A DNA stretch of 64,000 nucleotides from Candidatus Tumulicola sp. (GCA_036490475.1 DASXDT010000006.1:434001-498000); one strand, 5' to 3'. Positions 8,883 to 17,729 are shown, counted from the stretch's first letter. Program-made: numbers and translations. Notes: generated from the sequence alone by a model not told the origin.

Positions 8883-9536
8883 TTGCCGAATATTCTTTGC
8901 GTCGTTACGAGCCATTCCGAAATCGATTCGGACCATCCGACCGGATTGTGGTTGGAAGAATACGCCCACGCGTTCGCGATTTTTCGCGACGGCGGCTGCG
9001 CTATCACGACCGTCAGCCCGCGCGGCGGGGTGATACCCATCGATCCGCGCAGCAAAAACGACGACAGCGACGCCGAAGCGGTCGCCGCGTTGCAGACGAC
9101 CCTCATGGTGCATCAGGCCGGCGACGCGATGCAATACGGAGCGATTTACATTCCCGGAGGGCACGGTGCGATGTTCGATCTGGCCAGATCGGCGCCGCTC
9201 AAATCGTTGTTGAGCGAGTTCGACGCGCAGGGTAAGATCATCGCGTCCATTTGCCACGGTCCGGCTGCGTTCGTCGACGCCATCCGCGCGGGCGAACCGG
9301 CAACGCTCGTGGCCGGGCGGCGCATGACGTGTTTCACCGACGCCGAAGAACGCGAAACGGGGTTGGTCGATCGCATGCCGTTTTTACTGGCGTCCAAACT
9401 CCGCGAACAAGGCGCGAACGTCATCGAAGGTGATTCGTGGAGCGATCACGTGGAGGTCGACTGCACGTGGGTGACCGGGCAAAATCCGCAATCGACGGCA
9501 AGCACGGCCCGCGCGGTTCTCGCCGCACTGCAGTAA
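8883..9536 (+). CDS. DJ-1/PfpI-family type 1 glutamine amidotransferase-like protein
   Basis: Residues 1-217 form a class I glutamine-amidotransferase fold of the DJ-1/PfpI (Hsp31-like) superfamily. The nucleophile elbow is ASICHGPAAFV with Cys124, and IYIPGGHGAMFDL supplies the conserved glycine-rich loop and glutamate/histidine region. GLWLEEYAHAF near the N-terminus is typical of the Hsp31/glyoxalase III branch. Members act as chaperones, deglycases or glyoxalases; which one cannot be told from sequence. The TTG start at 8883 has a strong AAAGGAG six to seven bases upstream. It follows tgt by ten bases and is probably co-transcribed. Confidence 0.88.
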   Translation: MPNILCVVTSHSEIDSDHPTGLWLEEYAHAFAIFRDGGCAITTVSPRGGVIPIDPRSKNDDSDAEAVAALQTTLMVHQAGDAMQYGAIYIPGGHGAMFDLARSAPLKSLLSEFDAQGKIIASICHGPAAFVDAIRAGEPATLVAGRRMTCFTDAEERETGLVDRMPFLLASKLREQGANVIEGDSWSDHVEVDCTWVTGQNPQSTASTARAVLAALQ

Positions 9537-9546
9537 CGTCGCGCGA

Positions 9547-10419
9547 ATGAGCCGGGCGAGCACCTGGTTCGCCTGCGCGCTCTTCGCGGTGCTTCCATGT
9601 GCGGCGATGGCACAATCGTCGCCGGTGTCGACGCCTTCACCGGCACCATCACCGACTGCGGATCAGTGCGGCGGACACGGTCGATTGCTGTCGACCGCCA
9701 ACCGGCCGACGATCGGCTATTCCGCGTGCGCGGTCGCGCCGCGAACCGCCGTTTTCGAACTGGGGTATCAAAACCAAACGACCGGATCCCCGCAAACCGG
9801 TAGCGTTACCTCGCAAGTGCCGCAGGCGTTCACGCGCATCGGCGTTGCGCCACGTTTTGAGGTCGATGTGATCGGCCCGAACTACGTCGCGACGCGAGCC
9901 TACGACGCGGTGACACCGATCGCGCGCACGGCCGGCGTCACGGATTCGGGCGTTGGCGCGAAATACGAACTGGCGGCGAGCAAACGTTGGATCGTTGGAA
10001 TCGATGGTCTGTACACGCCGCCCACCGGATCCACGTTTCTGACGGCCGGCAACGCGACCATCACTGGGAACCTCGACGTCGCCTACGCGTTGAGCGAGGC
10101 GACCGGACTCGGCACGACGATCGCGGTCGCGAGCACCGGCGGATTCGCGCCGGACGGAACGCACGCGCGGTACGGCGTCACGACGCCGTCGTTCGTCGCT
10201 ACGACCCGCCCGGCACCCAACACGCAACTCTATGCCGAATACGTCTACGTTTCGAAGATCGCCGCGGTCGAGGGCGGTCGCGCGTTTGCCGATGCCGGCG
10301 TCCAGCAACTGCTTGGCACGAATTTCGAACTCGACGTCGAGTACGGCCACTCGTTCATCGCGAGCCCGGCTCTCGGCTTTCAATACGTCGGGGCCGGCCT
10401 CGTGCTGCAGATCCCTTAA
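9547..10419 (+). CDS. Secreted, putative outer-membrane beta-barrel protein
   Basis: A signal peptide is clear (about residues 1-22, ending AAMAQ). A Ser/Pro/Thr-rich linker and an alternating polar/hydrophobic pattern follow through to the C-terminus, which ends YVGAGLVLQIP, suggesting amphipathic beta strands. Repeated phrases such as GVGAKYELAA, GNLDVAYALS and AYADAG-like segments resemble the Phenol_MetA_deg 'transporter' barrel family, but I cannot confirm that assignment. Two cysteines near the mature N-terminus (DQCGGHG and YSACAV) could form a disulfide. Its stop codon overlaps the stop of the convergent membrane-protein gene. Confidence 0.6.
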   Translation: MSRASTWFACALFAVLPCAAMAQSSPVSTPSPAPSPTADQCGGHGRLLSTANRPTIGYSACAVAPRTAVFELGYQNQTTGSPQTGSVTSQVPQAFTRIGVAPRFEVDVIGPNYVATRAYDAVTPIARTAGVTDSGVGAKYELAASKRWIVGIDGLYTPPTGSTFLTAGNATITGNLDVAYALSEATGLGTTIAVASTGGFAPDGTHARYGVTTPSFVATTRPAPNTQLYAEYVYVSKIAAVEGGRAFADAGVQQLLGTNFELDVEYGHSFIASPALGFQYVGAGLVLQIP

Positions 10420-11108
10420 GGCGCTTCGCTTGTAAAATCCTCGACCGAACGGAGCGCCCCGAATGCGGCAGTCAAGTTGCTGCCGGAGATCGTTCGAAGC
10501 ACGTACTGCCATGCCGCGTTCGAGCCGGCACGCGTCTCGAGTAATCGACAGATCCAGACCGCGACCGGAACGAACACCACACCGGCGGCCACGTTCGCCA
10601 ATAGCCAGGTGCGGTCGAGCGTCGCCGATACATCGACGCCGAAAACGGCATGCAACCCGACGATCGTCAGCGGCACCCACGCTAGTAACGCGAAGGCGAA
10701 AACACCGCGTGCCGCTCGCAGACGCTGCAGCCGCAAACGTTCCAGTGCTGATTGCACGAGCGCAAGCGGACCGGCGTAGTCGATCGAACGCAGTGTCGCG
10801 ATTTGCATCCCGAGGTTGATCAACAGCAGGATCGCAAACACGTCCAGCACGACAGCCGATACGAACGCGACCGGTTCGTGCACCCACTCCGCGGCGGCAT
10901 TTCCGAGCCACGCGACCGTACAAATAGACAGTGCGAGCTCGGCCCAGAGTCCGGCTTGGAACCAGCGCAACGGTCCGCGAACTCCGTTACTGCTGAGCGC
11001 GTGCAATGCTCCGCGATCGACCACAACGATGCGGCCGTGGTCGCGATTCTGCTGCAACCAGCGCTCGAAAGCTCTCTCGAAACGTTCCTCCATGCGATCT
11101 CCGTTCAC
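10416..11108 (-). CDS. Membrane protein coupled to the ECF sigma factor
   Basis: The unrecognised 230-residue protein has a soluble N-terminus (NGDRMEERFERAFERWLQQN) and about four hydrophobic segments. These include WAELALSICTVAWLG, FVSAVVLDVFAILLLINLG, GVFAFALLAWVPLTIVGL and NVAAGVVFVPVAVWI. The GTG at 11108 overlaps the sigma-factor stop in a GTGA junction and has AGAGGA upstream; the longer open frame to 11483 only shadows the sigma gene. Position suggests a sensor or membrane anti-sigma role, but it lacks a recognisable zinc anti-sigma (HxxxCxxC) motif, so this is inference. Confidence 0.75.
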   Translation of the reverse strand: MNGDRMEERFERAFERWLQQNRDHGRIVVVDRGALHALSSNGVRGPLRWFQAGLWAELALSICTVAWLGNAAAEWVHEPVAFVSAVVLDVFAILLLINLGMQIATLRSIDYAGPLALVQSALERLRLQRLRAARGVFAFALLAWVPLTIVGLHAVFGVDVSATLDRTWLLANVAAGVVFVPVAVWICRLLETRAGSNAAWQYVLRTISGSNLTAAFGALRSVEDFTSEAP

Positions 11109-11614
11109 AAGCGATCCTCTCTTAGTTGTTGGTCGAAGCGGCATCGCAGCTCCGACTTTATGCGGTTGATTTTCGTCCCGACGTTGCTCTCGCTGATACC
11201 GAGCGTCTCGGCGATCTCGCGATGCGGATACCCCTCGAGGTAGAGCAGCATCAGGGCTTTTGGAAGCGGGTCGAGTTCTTCGATAAACGAACGCAGCGCC
11301 GTTAGGTCGTCCGCATTCTGCGGTTCTTGCTGCACCGCCGCATCGATGGCGGCATCGTCGAACAGCATGTGTTCGGTATGACGGCGCATGCGCCGGCGGT
11401 ACGAGATCGCGACGTTCAGCGCCACGCGGTACATCCACGTTGAGAACGCATACCGATCGTCGTAACGCTCGAACGAGCGCCATAACTGCGCGACGATCTC
11501 TTGACCGAGATCCTCGCGTTCGTTACGGTCGGCGCAGTACGAGCGGCAAACCGTATAGAGAATGCCGCGGTGCTCCTCGATCAGCCGCTCGAAGCGGCCC
11601 TGGCGTTCGTCCAT
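11105..11614 (-). CDS. RNA polymerase sigma factor, ECF (sigma-70 family)
   Basis: The 169-residue protein has region 2 (HRGILYTVCRSYCADRNERE, EDLGQEIVAQLW, FSTWMYRVALNVAISYRRR) and region 4 (LPKALMLLYLEGYPHREIAE, TLGISESNVGTKINRIKSEL), with no region 1 or 3. This is the ECF architecture. It directs RNA polymerase to a small regulon, often in response to envelope stress. It is translationally coupled to the downstream membrane protein, which may set its activity. The ATG start at 11614 leaves 33 bases to the ileS stop. Confidence 0.93.
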   Translation of the reverse strand: MDERQGRFERLIEEHRGILYTVCRSYCADRNEREDLGQEIVAQLWRSFERYDDRYAFSTWMYRVALNVAISYRRRMRRHTEHMLFDDAAIDAAVQQEPQNADDLTALRSFIEELDPLPKALMLLYLEGYPHREIAETLGISESNVGTKINRIKSELRCRFDQQLREDRL

Positions 11615-11647
11615 CTACCGCGGTTATTCGCAGCCGCGGCGGAAAAA

Positions 11648-14410
11648 TCACAGATCGAGGCTGGAAAGTACCTCGGCGCAGTCGGAACACACCAGCGGAT
11701 TGGCCGGGTCCGAGCCGAGCCGCCGGAATTTCCAGCAGCGCGCGCACTTCTCACCCGAGGCGGCAAGTAATTCGAAGCTCTCCGTCTCGCCCTCGGATCG
11801 GAACAGTTCGACGTCCGAAACGACCAAGGCTTCGCGCAGATTGTCGCCCAGCGATGCAAGCCAGTCGAAGCTCTGAGCCGGCGCACCTAGCCGGACCCTG
11901 GCTTCGAAGTCACGCGGGGATTGCGATGCGGCGACGCGCGCTCGTAGCTCGCGCAGTTGCTGCCACCGCCCGACCGCGGGATCTGCGGGATCGCCGTCAC
12001 GCAGTTCGAGGTCGAACACGCTGACAGCATCGCCGTGCAACGCTTCGGGCAGCGACTGCCACGCTTCTTCGGCCGTAAACGACAGCACCGGCGCAAGAAC
12101 GACGAGCAACCGCTCGAGTACGTAGAGTAACGCCGACTGCGCGCTGCGCCGGCGCGCATCGTGGCGTGCCCGAGAATACAGCGGATCCTTGAGCGCATCG
12201 AAGTAGAGGCTCGACATGGCGCTTTCGAACTCGACGATTTGCAGGTACGCCTCATGCAACGCGAAGGCATCGTACGAGCGTCGGACGCCTCCGGCGAACG
12301 CGTCTGCGACCGCGCACGCCAAGCGGTCGAACGGCTCCATCGCATCGCGGGGAACGATCGCATCGTTCGGAAGATCGTTGACGTTCCCGAGCAAGAATCG
12401 GATTCGATTGCGCAGATTGCGATACACGCGACCGATTTGATCGACGACGTTGGGTCCGAAACGCACGTCGTCGACGAACTCCACCGAGGCCGTCCACAAG
12501 CGCAACACGTCGGCGCCCCAGCGTTCCATTGCCTCACGCGCGCCGATGCCGGTGCCGGTGGATTTGGACATCGCCCGGCCGTGCTCGTCATTGACCCAGC
12601 CGTGATTGATCACGCGTCGATAGGGCGCGCCACCCTCGATCGCAACGCCGGTAATCAGCGAACTGCGAAACCAGCCGCGGTATTGATCGGCACCTTCGAG
12701 CACGGCGTCGCTCGGCCAGTTCAAACCGTCACGCCCGAGCACGGCCAGGTGCGAGACGCCCGACTCGAACCAAATGTCGACGATGTTCCGTTCGAGTTCG
12801 AACTCGCCGCCCGCGCAATGCGGACAGGCAAAGCCGGCGGGAAGATAGGTTTCGACCGGATCGGTCCACCAGACGCTGGCGCCCGCTTCTTCGAACCGAT
12901 CCGCGGCGCGACGCGCGACGCCGGGATCGAGCACCGACTGCCCGCACGCGCGGCAGATCAGCGCGGGAATCGGCGTTCCCCACGTGCGTTGGCGCGAGAT
13001 ACACCATTCCGGATGCGTTTCGATCATTTGGCGTTGTCGCGTGCGTCCCCATTCGGGAACGTACGACACGTCTTCGATGGCCGCAACCGTCCGTTGGCGC
13101 AGCTCGTTGCGGTCCATCGAAATAAACCACTGTGCCGTGGCGCGGAAAATTACCGGATTGTGACAACGCCAACAATGCGGATACGAATGCTCGTACGCTT
13201 CGACGCTCCACAGTGCGCCGGTCGCGCGCAAATCCTCGACGATGCGGTCGTTCGCATCGAAGATAAACTCGCCCGCGTATTTGCCCGCGGCTTGCGTGAA
13301 ATGGCCGGCAGCGTCGACTGGATTGAGAATTGCTAGTCCGTAGCGACCGCCGGTTTCGAAGTCGTCGGCGCCGTGGCCGGGAGCGGTATGCACGGCACCC
13401 GTTCCGGTTTCGAGCTCGACGTACGCACCGAGGACGAGCAATGAATCGCGCTCCTCAAACGGATGCCGCACGGCGGCACGTTCGAGCTGCGATCCCTCGA
13501 CCGTCGCCAGCAGTTCGGCAGATGCGAATCGCTCGCCCAACGTGCGTTCGGCCAGCGCGGCAGCAAGGATCAACCGCTCGCCGTGTACGCGATACATGCC
13601 GTACGTAGCGTCGGCGCGCAACGCGATGGCGACGTTGGCCGGCAGCGTCCACGGCGTCGTCGTCCAAATAAGAATCGAAAGCGGAGCGTCGTCGTGCGGC
13701 GTACCGAAGCGTCGTTCCAGTTCGCGCACTTGTTCGCCGCGTGCTGGGAAACGCACGTAGATCGACGGCGACGTTTTGTTTTCGTACTCGATCTCGGCTT
13801 CGGCCAGCGCCGTTTCGTCGTGCACGCACCACAGCGTCGAACGCAAGCCTTTATAGATCTGCTCGCGCTCGGCGAGATCCGCCAGCACGCGTACGATCGT
13901 CGCTTCGTACGACGGCTCGATCGTGCGGTACGGCCGTTCCCATAAGCCGAAGTTGCCCATCCGGATGCGAATGTCGCGTTGCCGTTCGAACCAGTAGATG
14001 GCCCGCTCGCGGCACCGTTGGCGCAGTTCGACCGGATCGATCGCATGGAAATCCGTGATGCCGAGATGCTTTAGCGTTTCGAGTTCGATCGGCAGACCGT
14101 GCATGTCCCAGCCGGGAACGAACGCCGAGTACTTGCCTTCGAGCAACGCAACCTTGACGAACACGTCCTTGAGGACCATGTTGAAGAAACCGCCCATATG
14201 CGGCTCGTTATTGGCATACGGGGGACCGTCGTGCAGCGTCCACCGCGCGTTGGCCGCGTTGCGTTCGAGCCGCCGTTCGTACGAGCGTTGGCGCTCCCAC
14301 CAGGCAACGCGGTCGGGCTCGCGCTTGGGCAGCTCGGCCTTCATCGCAAAGTCGGTGCGGGGCAGATTTAACGTGTCGCGATAATCGCGGCGCGCTCCGG
14401 TATCGGTCAT
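11648..14410 (-). CDS. ileS: Isoleucyl-tRNA synthetase with a variant HIGH motif
   Basis: The 920-residue class I synthetase charges tRNA-Ile. It has the editing (CP1) domain with TTPWTLPAN (residues 251-259) and GTGAVHTAPGHGADD (336-350). WCISRQRTWGTPIP (469 onward), the KMSKS-type loop AMSKS (613-617) and a C-terminal zinc finger (CARCWKF...CSDC) follow. Domain order and the zinc finger indicate the common bacterial IleRS1 type. Oddly, the ATP-binding HIGH motif after GPPYANNEP reads HMGG (residues 71-74): the second histidine is glycine. This was checked against the DNA. It is the last gene of the DUF5693-csaB-ileS run. Confidence 0.95.
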   Translation of the reverse strand: MTDTGARRDYRDTLNLPRTDFAMKAELPKREPDRVAWWERQRSYERRLERNAANARWTLHDGPPYANNEPHMGGFFNMVLKDVFVKVALLEGKYSAFVPGWDMHGLPIELETLKHLGITDFHAIDPVELRQRCRERAIYWFERQRDIRIRMGNFGLWERPYRTIEPSYEATIVRVLADLAEREQIYKGLRSTLWCVHDETALAEAEIEYENKTSPSIYVRFPARGEQVRELERRFGTPHDDAPLSILIWTTTPWTLPANVAIALRADATYGMYRVHGERLILAAALAERTLGERFASAELLATVEGSQLERAAVRHPFEERDSLLVLGAYVELETGTGAVHTAPGHGADDFETGGRYGLAILNPVDAAGHFTQAAGKYAGEFIFDANDRIVEDLRATGALWSVEAYEHSYPHCWRCHNPVIFRATAQWFISMDRNELRQRTVAAIEDVSYVPEWGRTRQRQMIETHPEWCISRQRTWGTPIPALICRACGQSVLDPGVARRAADRFEEAGASVWWTDPVETYLPAGFACPHCAGGEFELERNIVDIWFESGVSHLAVLGRDGLNWPSDAVLEGADQYRGWFRSSLITGVAIEGGAPYRRVINHGWVNDEHGRAMSKSTGTGIGAREAMERWGADVLRLWTASVEFVDDVRFGPNVVDQIGRVYRNLRNRIRFLLGNVNDLPNDAIVPRDAMEPFDRLACAVADAFAGGVRRSYDAFALHEAYLQIVEFESAMSSLYFDALKDPLYSRARHDARRRSAQSALLYVLERLLVVLAPVLSFTAEEAWQSLPEALHGDAVSVFDLELRDGDPADPAVGRWQQLRELRARVAASQSPRDFEARVRLGAPAQSFDWLASLGDNLREALVVSDVELFRSEGETESFELLAASGEKCARCWKFRRLGSDPANPLVCSDCAEVLSSLDL

Positions 14411-14444
14411 GGGAACGCTCGAGTTTCGCGCAGGCTCGGGGGCT

Positions 14445-15527
14445 TTACTCCCCGATTAAGTCGTCGAGCACGTCGAAGTTGCGCTCCGCCGCCGCCCGGA
14501 TCGCCGCGACATCACCGGCCAGGTGCTCGGAAATCGCGTCGTGCTCGGCGATCAGCCGGTCTACCAGCTCGTCGGCCGATGCCGGTTCGCGCCGGCGTCC
14601 CGGCTCCCACAGCGGTTCGAGTGGGTAGCGGAGATCGTCGCACAGCGCGTTGACCTTCGGATCGTAGGCCAGCGCCAAGAACGGCACGGCAAAGCGCGCA
14701 GCCAAAACGAGCGCGTGTAGCCGCATCCCGATCACCGCGCGCGAGCCTGCGATAATTGCGCCGGCTTTTTCCAACGAGCATTCCGGCAACAGCACCGGCG
14801 CGCTCGCACACTTGCGAATGATGTCCGTCGAAATTTCTGCGTCCGGCGCGCCGCCCAACGGAAGAAACGCGCTACGGATGCCGTGAACGCCCGCCAACCG
14901 ATCGACCGCGTGCGCGACGGTTTCGACCCCGTCGCGAAAGCCCGGCGACTTGCGAACGCTTATGACTGCATACTGGCCGCTATCGGGACCTAAGCCCTCA
15001 GCGCTCAGGTCGTGGGCCGGCGCCGCCGGATCGTACAGAAACACCGGATCGGCCGTGCGCTCCACCAAGGTGCGCGGGAGTAGCCGCTGGAGCAATCCAC
15101 GCGAGCGCTCGTCACGCACCGTCGCGCGCGAAACGCCGCTACAGAATTGCCGCACCAAGAACTCACCAAGACGATCCAACGGTCCGATCGACTGCGCGAA
15201 AATCATCGATTTCCGGCGCGCTCGTACGGCCTCACGAACGATTCCGGCATAATACAGCAAGCTGCGCGAGCTCGTAGCATTTTGTAACAGGCCGCCTCCT
15301 CCCGAGAGAACGACGTCGCACTCGCGGATCGCACGACGTACGTTTCGCCATTGTTCTCGCGGCGACGATCGTACGTCGAGTTGGCGAGCGGTCAACAGCG
15401 GCGTAGCCGACAAAACTTCGATATCGGCGTTTGGTACGCGTGCGCGGATGCGCTCTACGATGATTCGCAGCAGCGCCTCATCGCCCAGGTTGCCGAATCC
15501 GTAATAACCGGAGATCAGCAGGCGCAC
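14445..15527 (-). CDS. csaB: Polysaccharide pyruvyl transferase CsaB
   Basis: CsaB adds a ketal pyruvate to secondary cell-wall polysaccharide, creating the ligand for SLH-domain proteins. The 360-residue protein begins MRLLISGYYGFGNLGDEALL, the family signature. It has VLSGGGGLLQNATSSRSLLY, FAQSIGPL, and a C-terminal glycosyltransferase-like half with VIGMRLHALVLAARFAVPFLAL. Genes for a DUF5693-type membrane protein and CsaB are often neighbours, as here (three bases apart). In a diderm this would fit outer-membrane tethering through SLH porins, though no SLH protein is encoded in the window. Confidence 0.93.
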   Translation of the reverse strand: MRLLISGYYGFGNLGDEALLRIIVERIRARVPNADIEVLSATPLLTARQLDVRSSPREQWRNVRRAIRECDVVLSGGGGLLQNATSSRSLLYYAGIVREAVRARRKSMIFAQSIGPLDRLGEFLVRQFCSGVSRATVRDERSRGLLQRLLPRTLVERTADPVFLYDPAAPAHDLSAEGLGPDSGQYAVISVRKSPGFRDGVETVAHAVDRLAGVHGIRSAFLPLGGAPDAEISTDIIRKCASAPVLLPECSLEKAGAIIAGSRAVIGMRLHALVLAARFAVPFLALAYDPKVNALCDDLRYPLEPLWEPGRRREPASADELVDRLIAEHDAISEHLAGDVAAIRAAAERNFDVLDDLIGE

Positions 15528-15530
15528 TCG

Positions 15531-17534
15531 CTAGGTAAGAGTGGCTGGGCGCACAGCCATCTTTCGATATACGTACACGACGATCGAACCCACGATGGCG
15601 CCGATGATCAGCCCGTTGACGATCCGCAACAGCGAGATGGAAAGCGGCGTGTGCAGATGCGAGAACGTATCGATCACATCGCCGATTCCGACGCCCGCTC
15701 CGAGCGCGAGCAGCCAGCCGACGGCGCGCCGGTGTAGCGGTGTTAACGCCGCGATCAGCATCATACACGGGAAGCCAACCAAAAACTCTTTGAATCGCGG
15801 CCGGACCGACAGCACGTTCGTTAACACGTGACGCAGCGTCAGCTCGAACTGCGACGGCGAGATGTCGCTGTCGTTTCCGCTGCGCATGACTAGGAACGCG
15901 GCCCCTGCGACGACGACCAGCCCCGCCAAGAGTTGATACGCCAGCACCGGCGATGAAGACAGCTCTTTCAACCGGCGCCCGACGCCGAACCGCGGGTCGA
16001 ACGTATACATCAACAGCGCGATGAGTGGCGGAAGTGCAAGCACGAGTTTGACGCCGCGAAAGCGCTCGATCTCTTCCATCGCGAGTGGCGCACTCATCAG
16101 CCCGACGACGACCAGTGCGCCAAGAAGTGCGACGCCGGTGGCGGCCAACGTCCACCCCGAACAGCGCAACAGTTGGGTGCGCGTGTCGCGTGCCGGCTCT
16201 TCACGAAATGCGGGAGCGAGCACCGCGAACGCAGCGGTGGCGAACAACAGAGCTCCGGCGAGCGCCAGGACCGAGCGAATCAACAAATCGTGATGCGATA
16301 CGACGCCGCCCGCGTACGCGAGCACCGTTACGGCATAGGCGGCGATTGCCCACCGCAGACGGTACAAGCCGAACCACTCGAGCAGCAAGATGAAGATCGA
16401 CGGCACGGCGAGCGCTGCGACGGCGACGATGAGACGATTGTTTCCGTGGTACGGTGGAATCGGCGTCGCGCGGCCCAGGCGGTAGCCGCCCGATTTAAGC
16501 TGGTTCGCGATGGACGCGACGAAGTCGACGTTCGTTCGCTCGATCGACTTGTTTCCGTCGCGATGATCCCACGGACGCAAGTACACGACGCGCACGTTTC
16601 GCTCGCGCGCGCCCAACACGTAACGAGCGACGGCGACGTCAACTTTGATTTTGTCCAGCTCGGTTTTCGCGATGGCTTGTACGCGCACGGTGCGGCCGGG
16701 GATCAACTCGGCCAGGCCGTCGTTACCCTTTTGCACCGTCGCTTGATCGTAGGTTTCGATCGAGCCGAAATTAAACCGATGCTCTTTGAAAATTGCCGCC
16801 ATATCCTCGAGATGGTCGGGAAATCCCATGACTTGGTTGCGCAGCCCGAAGAAAATCAACGTCGATACTTTCGGATCGTAGCGCAATACCGCGTCGATTT
16901 CGGCGGACATTTGCGAACGTTCGAACCGTTCGTCGTTCTGTAGCCGCGGAATGACTAAGAGGCCGAGACGACGCGCGAGCAAGATCTCGTCGGTTGGTAT
17001 ACCCAACGAGGTGGTGTTGAAATAATCGATTTGCGTGCGCACTTCGATCAACCACGGCCGCGATGCTCGCAGCACGCGGACGCTGCGCGGAGCGAAGTGC
17101 AGACCCAACTGCAAGCGATATCGTTGATAGGTCAGTGCGTCATCGACCAACAGATACACCGCGCCGGGATCGATACGTCCGGACGCGACCATTCGCGCCA
17201 GCAACGGATCGCGGATGGGCGCAATTTGCGCCTGATTGCGCAACGACGCTCCCGTAAGAACTTGCGCCTTCCCGTCGTCGCCGACGTTCGCGCCGAGCTC
17301 TTCTGTCAGCGCGAGCGAGGTCAAACCGGCTCGCCGCAATGCGATCAAAAAGCCCGCAGGGTTATAATCATACGAACGCGCCAGCGCCGCGAAGTCTTGA
17401 TAGTCCATCGAGACCTCGACGCGTTTGGCACGATCTTCCGTCTGTAGACGAAACACCGCGACAGCCAAACAAGCAAGTAACCCGACCAGAAGCACGATTC
17501 CGGCATAGCGCGTACGCGTCGACACAAACGTCAC
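15531..17534 (-). CDS. DUF5693-like multi-pass membrane protein next to csaB
   Basis: The 667-residue protein has one N-terminal hydrophobic segment (GIVLLVGLLACLAVAVF). An extracytoplasmic domain of about 350 residues follows, with VYLRPWDHRDGNKSIERTN near its end. The C-terminal half carries about eight or nine hydrophobic segments. This layout, and the gene directly before csaB, match the DUF5693 family; its biochemical role is unknown. A part in cell-wall polysaccharide handling is inferred from the conserved neighbour. GTG at 17534 is the start. The upstream region contains the terminator-bounded RNA candidate. Confidence 0.75.
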   Translation of the reverse strand: MTFVSTRTRYAGIVLLVGLLACLAVAVFRLQTEDRAKRVEVSMDYQDFAALARSYDYNPAGFLIALRRAGLTSLALTEELGANVGDDGKAQVLTGASLRNQAQIAPIRDPLLARMVASGRIDPGAVYLLVDDALTYQRYRLQLGLHFAPRSVRVLRASRPWLIEVRTQIDYFNTTSLGIPTDEILLARRLGLLVIPRLQNDERFERSQMSAEIDAVLRYDPKVSTLIFFGLRNQVMGFPDHLEDMAAIFKEHRFNFGSIETYDQATVQKGNDGLAELIPGRTVRVQAIAKTELDKIKVDVAVARYVLGARERNVRVVYLRPWDHRDGNKSIERTNVDFVASIANQLKSGGYRLGRATPIPPYHGNNRLIVAVAALAVPSIFILLLEWFGLYRLRWAIAAYAVTVLAYAGGVVSHHDLLIRSVLALAGALLFATAAFAVLAPAFREEPARDTRTQLLRCSGWTLAATGVALLGALVVVGLMSAPLAMEEIERFRGVKLVLALPPLIALLMYTFDPRFGVGRRLKELSSSPVLAYQLLAGLVVVAGAAFLVMRSGNDSDISPSQFELTLRHVLTNVLSVRPRFKEFLVGFPCMMLIAALTPLHRRAVGWLLALGAGVGIGDVIDTFSHLHTPLSISLLRIVNGLIIGAIVGSIVVYVYRKMAVRPATLT

Positions 17535-17575
17535 GGGGCGCTCTCATTCGACGCGCGCGCCGCGTGCCCGCTCCG

Positions 17576-17613
17576 AAAAACACAGGGAGACTCGCCAACG
17601 GCGAGTCTCCCTG
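17576..17613 (-). terminator. Intrinsic terminator, 14-bp perfect stem
   Basis: Positions 17583-17596 and 17600-17613 are perfect reverse complements (14 bp, three-base loop). On the minus strand the stem is followed by a run of five T (complement of 17576-17580). It ends the RNA candidate upstream of it and lies 40 bases before the DUF5693-like gene, so it could also act as an attenuator for that gene. Confidence 0.85.
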
Positions 17614-17723
17614 GCGTCGCGTATGTACGAGCCCTTTTTGTCGGGACAATACATACCGGGTGTGGGCGACGGTTTATGCGCGAAACGCGCCCACTCATAG
17701 CCCATATGAGTGTCGCGGAACTT
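17577..17723 (-). ncRNA. Candidate structured small RNA or regulatory leader
   Basis: About 147 bases lie between a promoter-like pair and an intrinsic terminator. They can form consecutive perfect stems: 17692-17699 with 17705-17712 (8 bp), 17662-17668 with 17688-17694 (7 bp, partly exclusive with the first), 17621-17627 with 17650-17656 (7 bp), and the 14-bp terminator. No long ORF fits. I looked for T-box signatures (AGGGTGG, TGGNACCGCG), because ileS is in the operon below, and saw none; nor did it match a riboswitch or 6S pattern I know. It is either a free sRNA or the leader of the DUF5693-csaB-ileS transcript. Confidence 0.5.
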
Positions 17724-17729
17724 CTCTGG

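Noticed and set aside
9649-10923. 424-residue minus-strand frame
   Set aside because: It overlaps the outer-membrane barrel gene and the sigma-coupled membrane gene, and is arginine-rich with no signal or motif.
11109-11483. N-terminal extension of the sigma-coupled membrane protein
   Set aside because: It overlaps the sigma factor in another frame; the GTG at 11108 with AGAGGA is a better start.
12161-13336. 391-residue plus-strand frame
   Set aside because: It lies entirely opposite ileS and has no domain pattern; a GC-rich antisense shadow.
17577-17723. T-box riboswitch upstream of the ileS operon
   Set aside because: The T-box sequences AGGGTGG and TGGNACCGCG are absent, so only a generic structured RNA is claimed.
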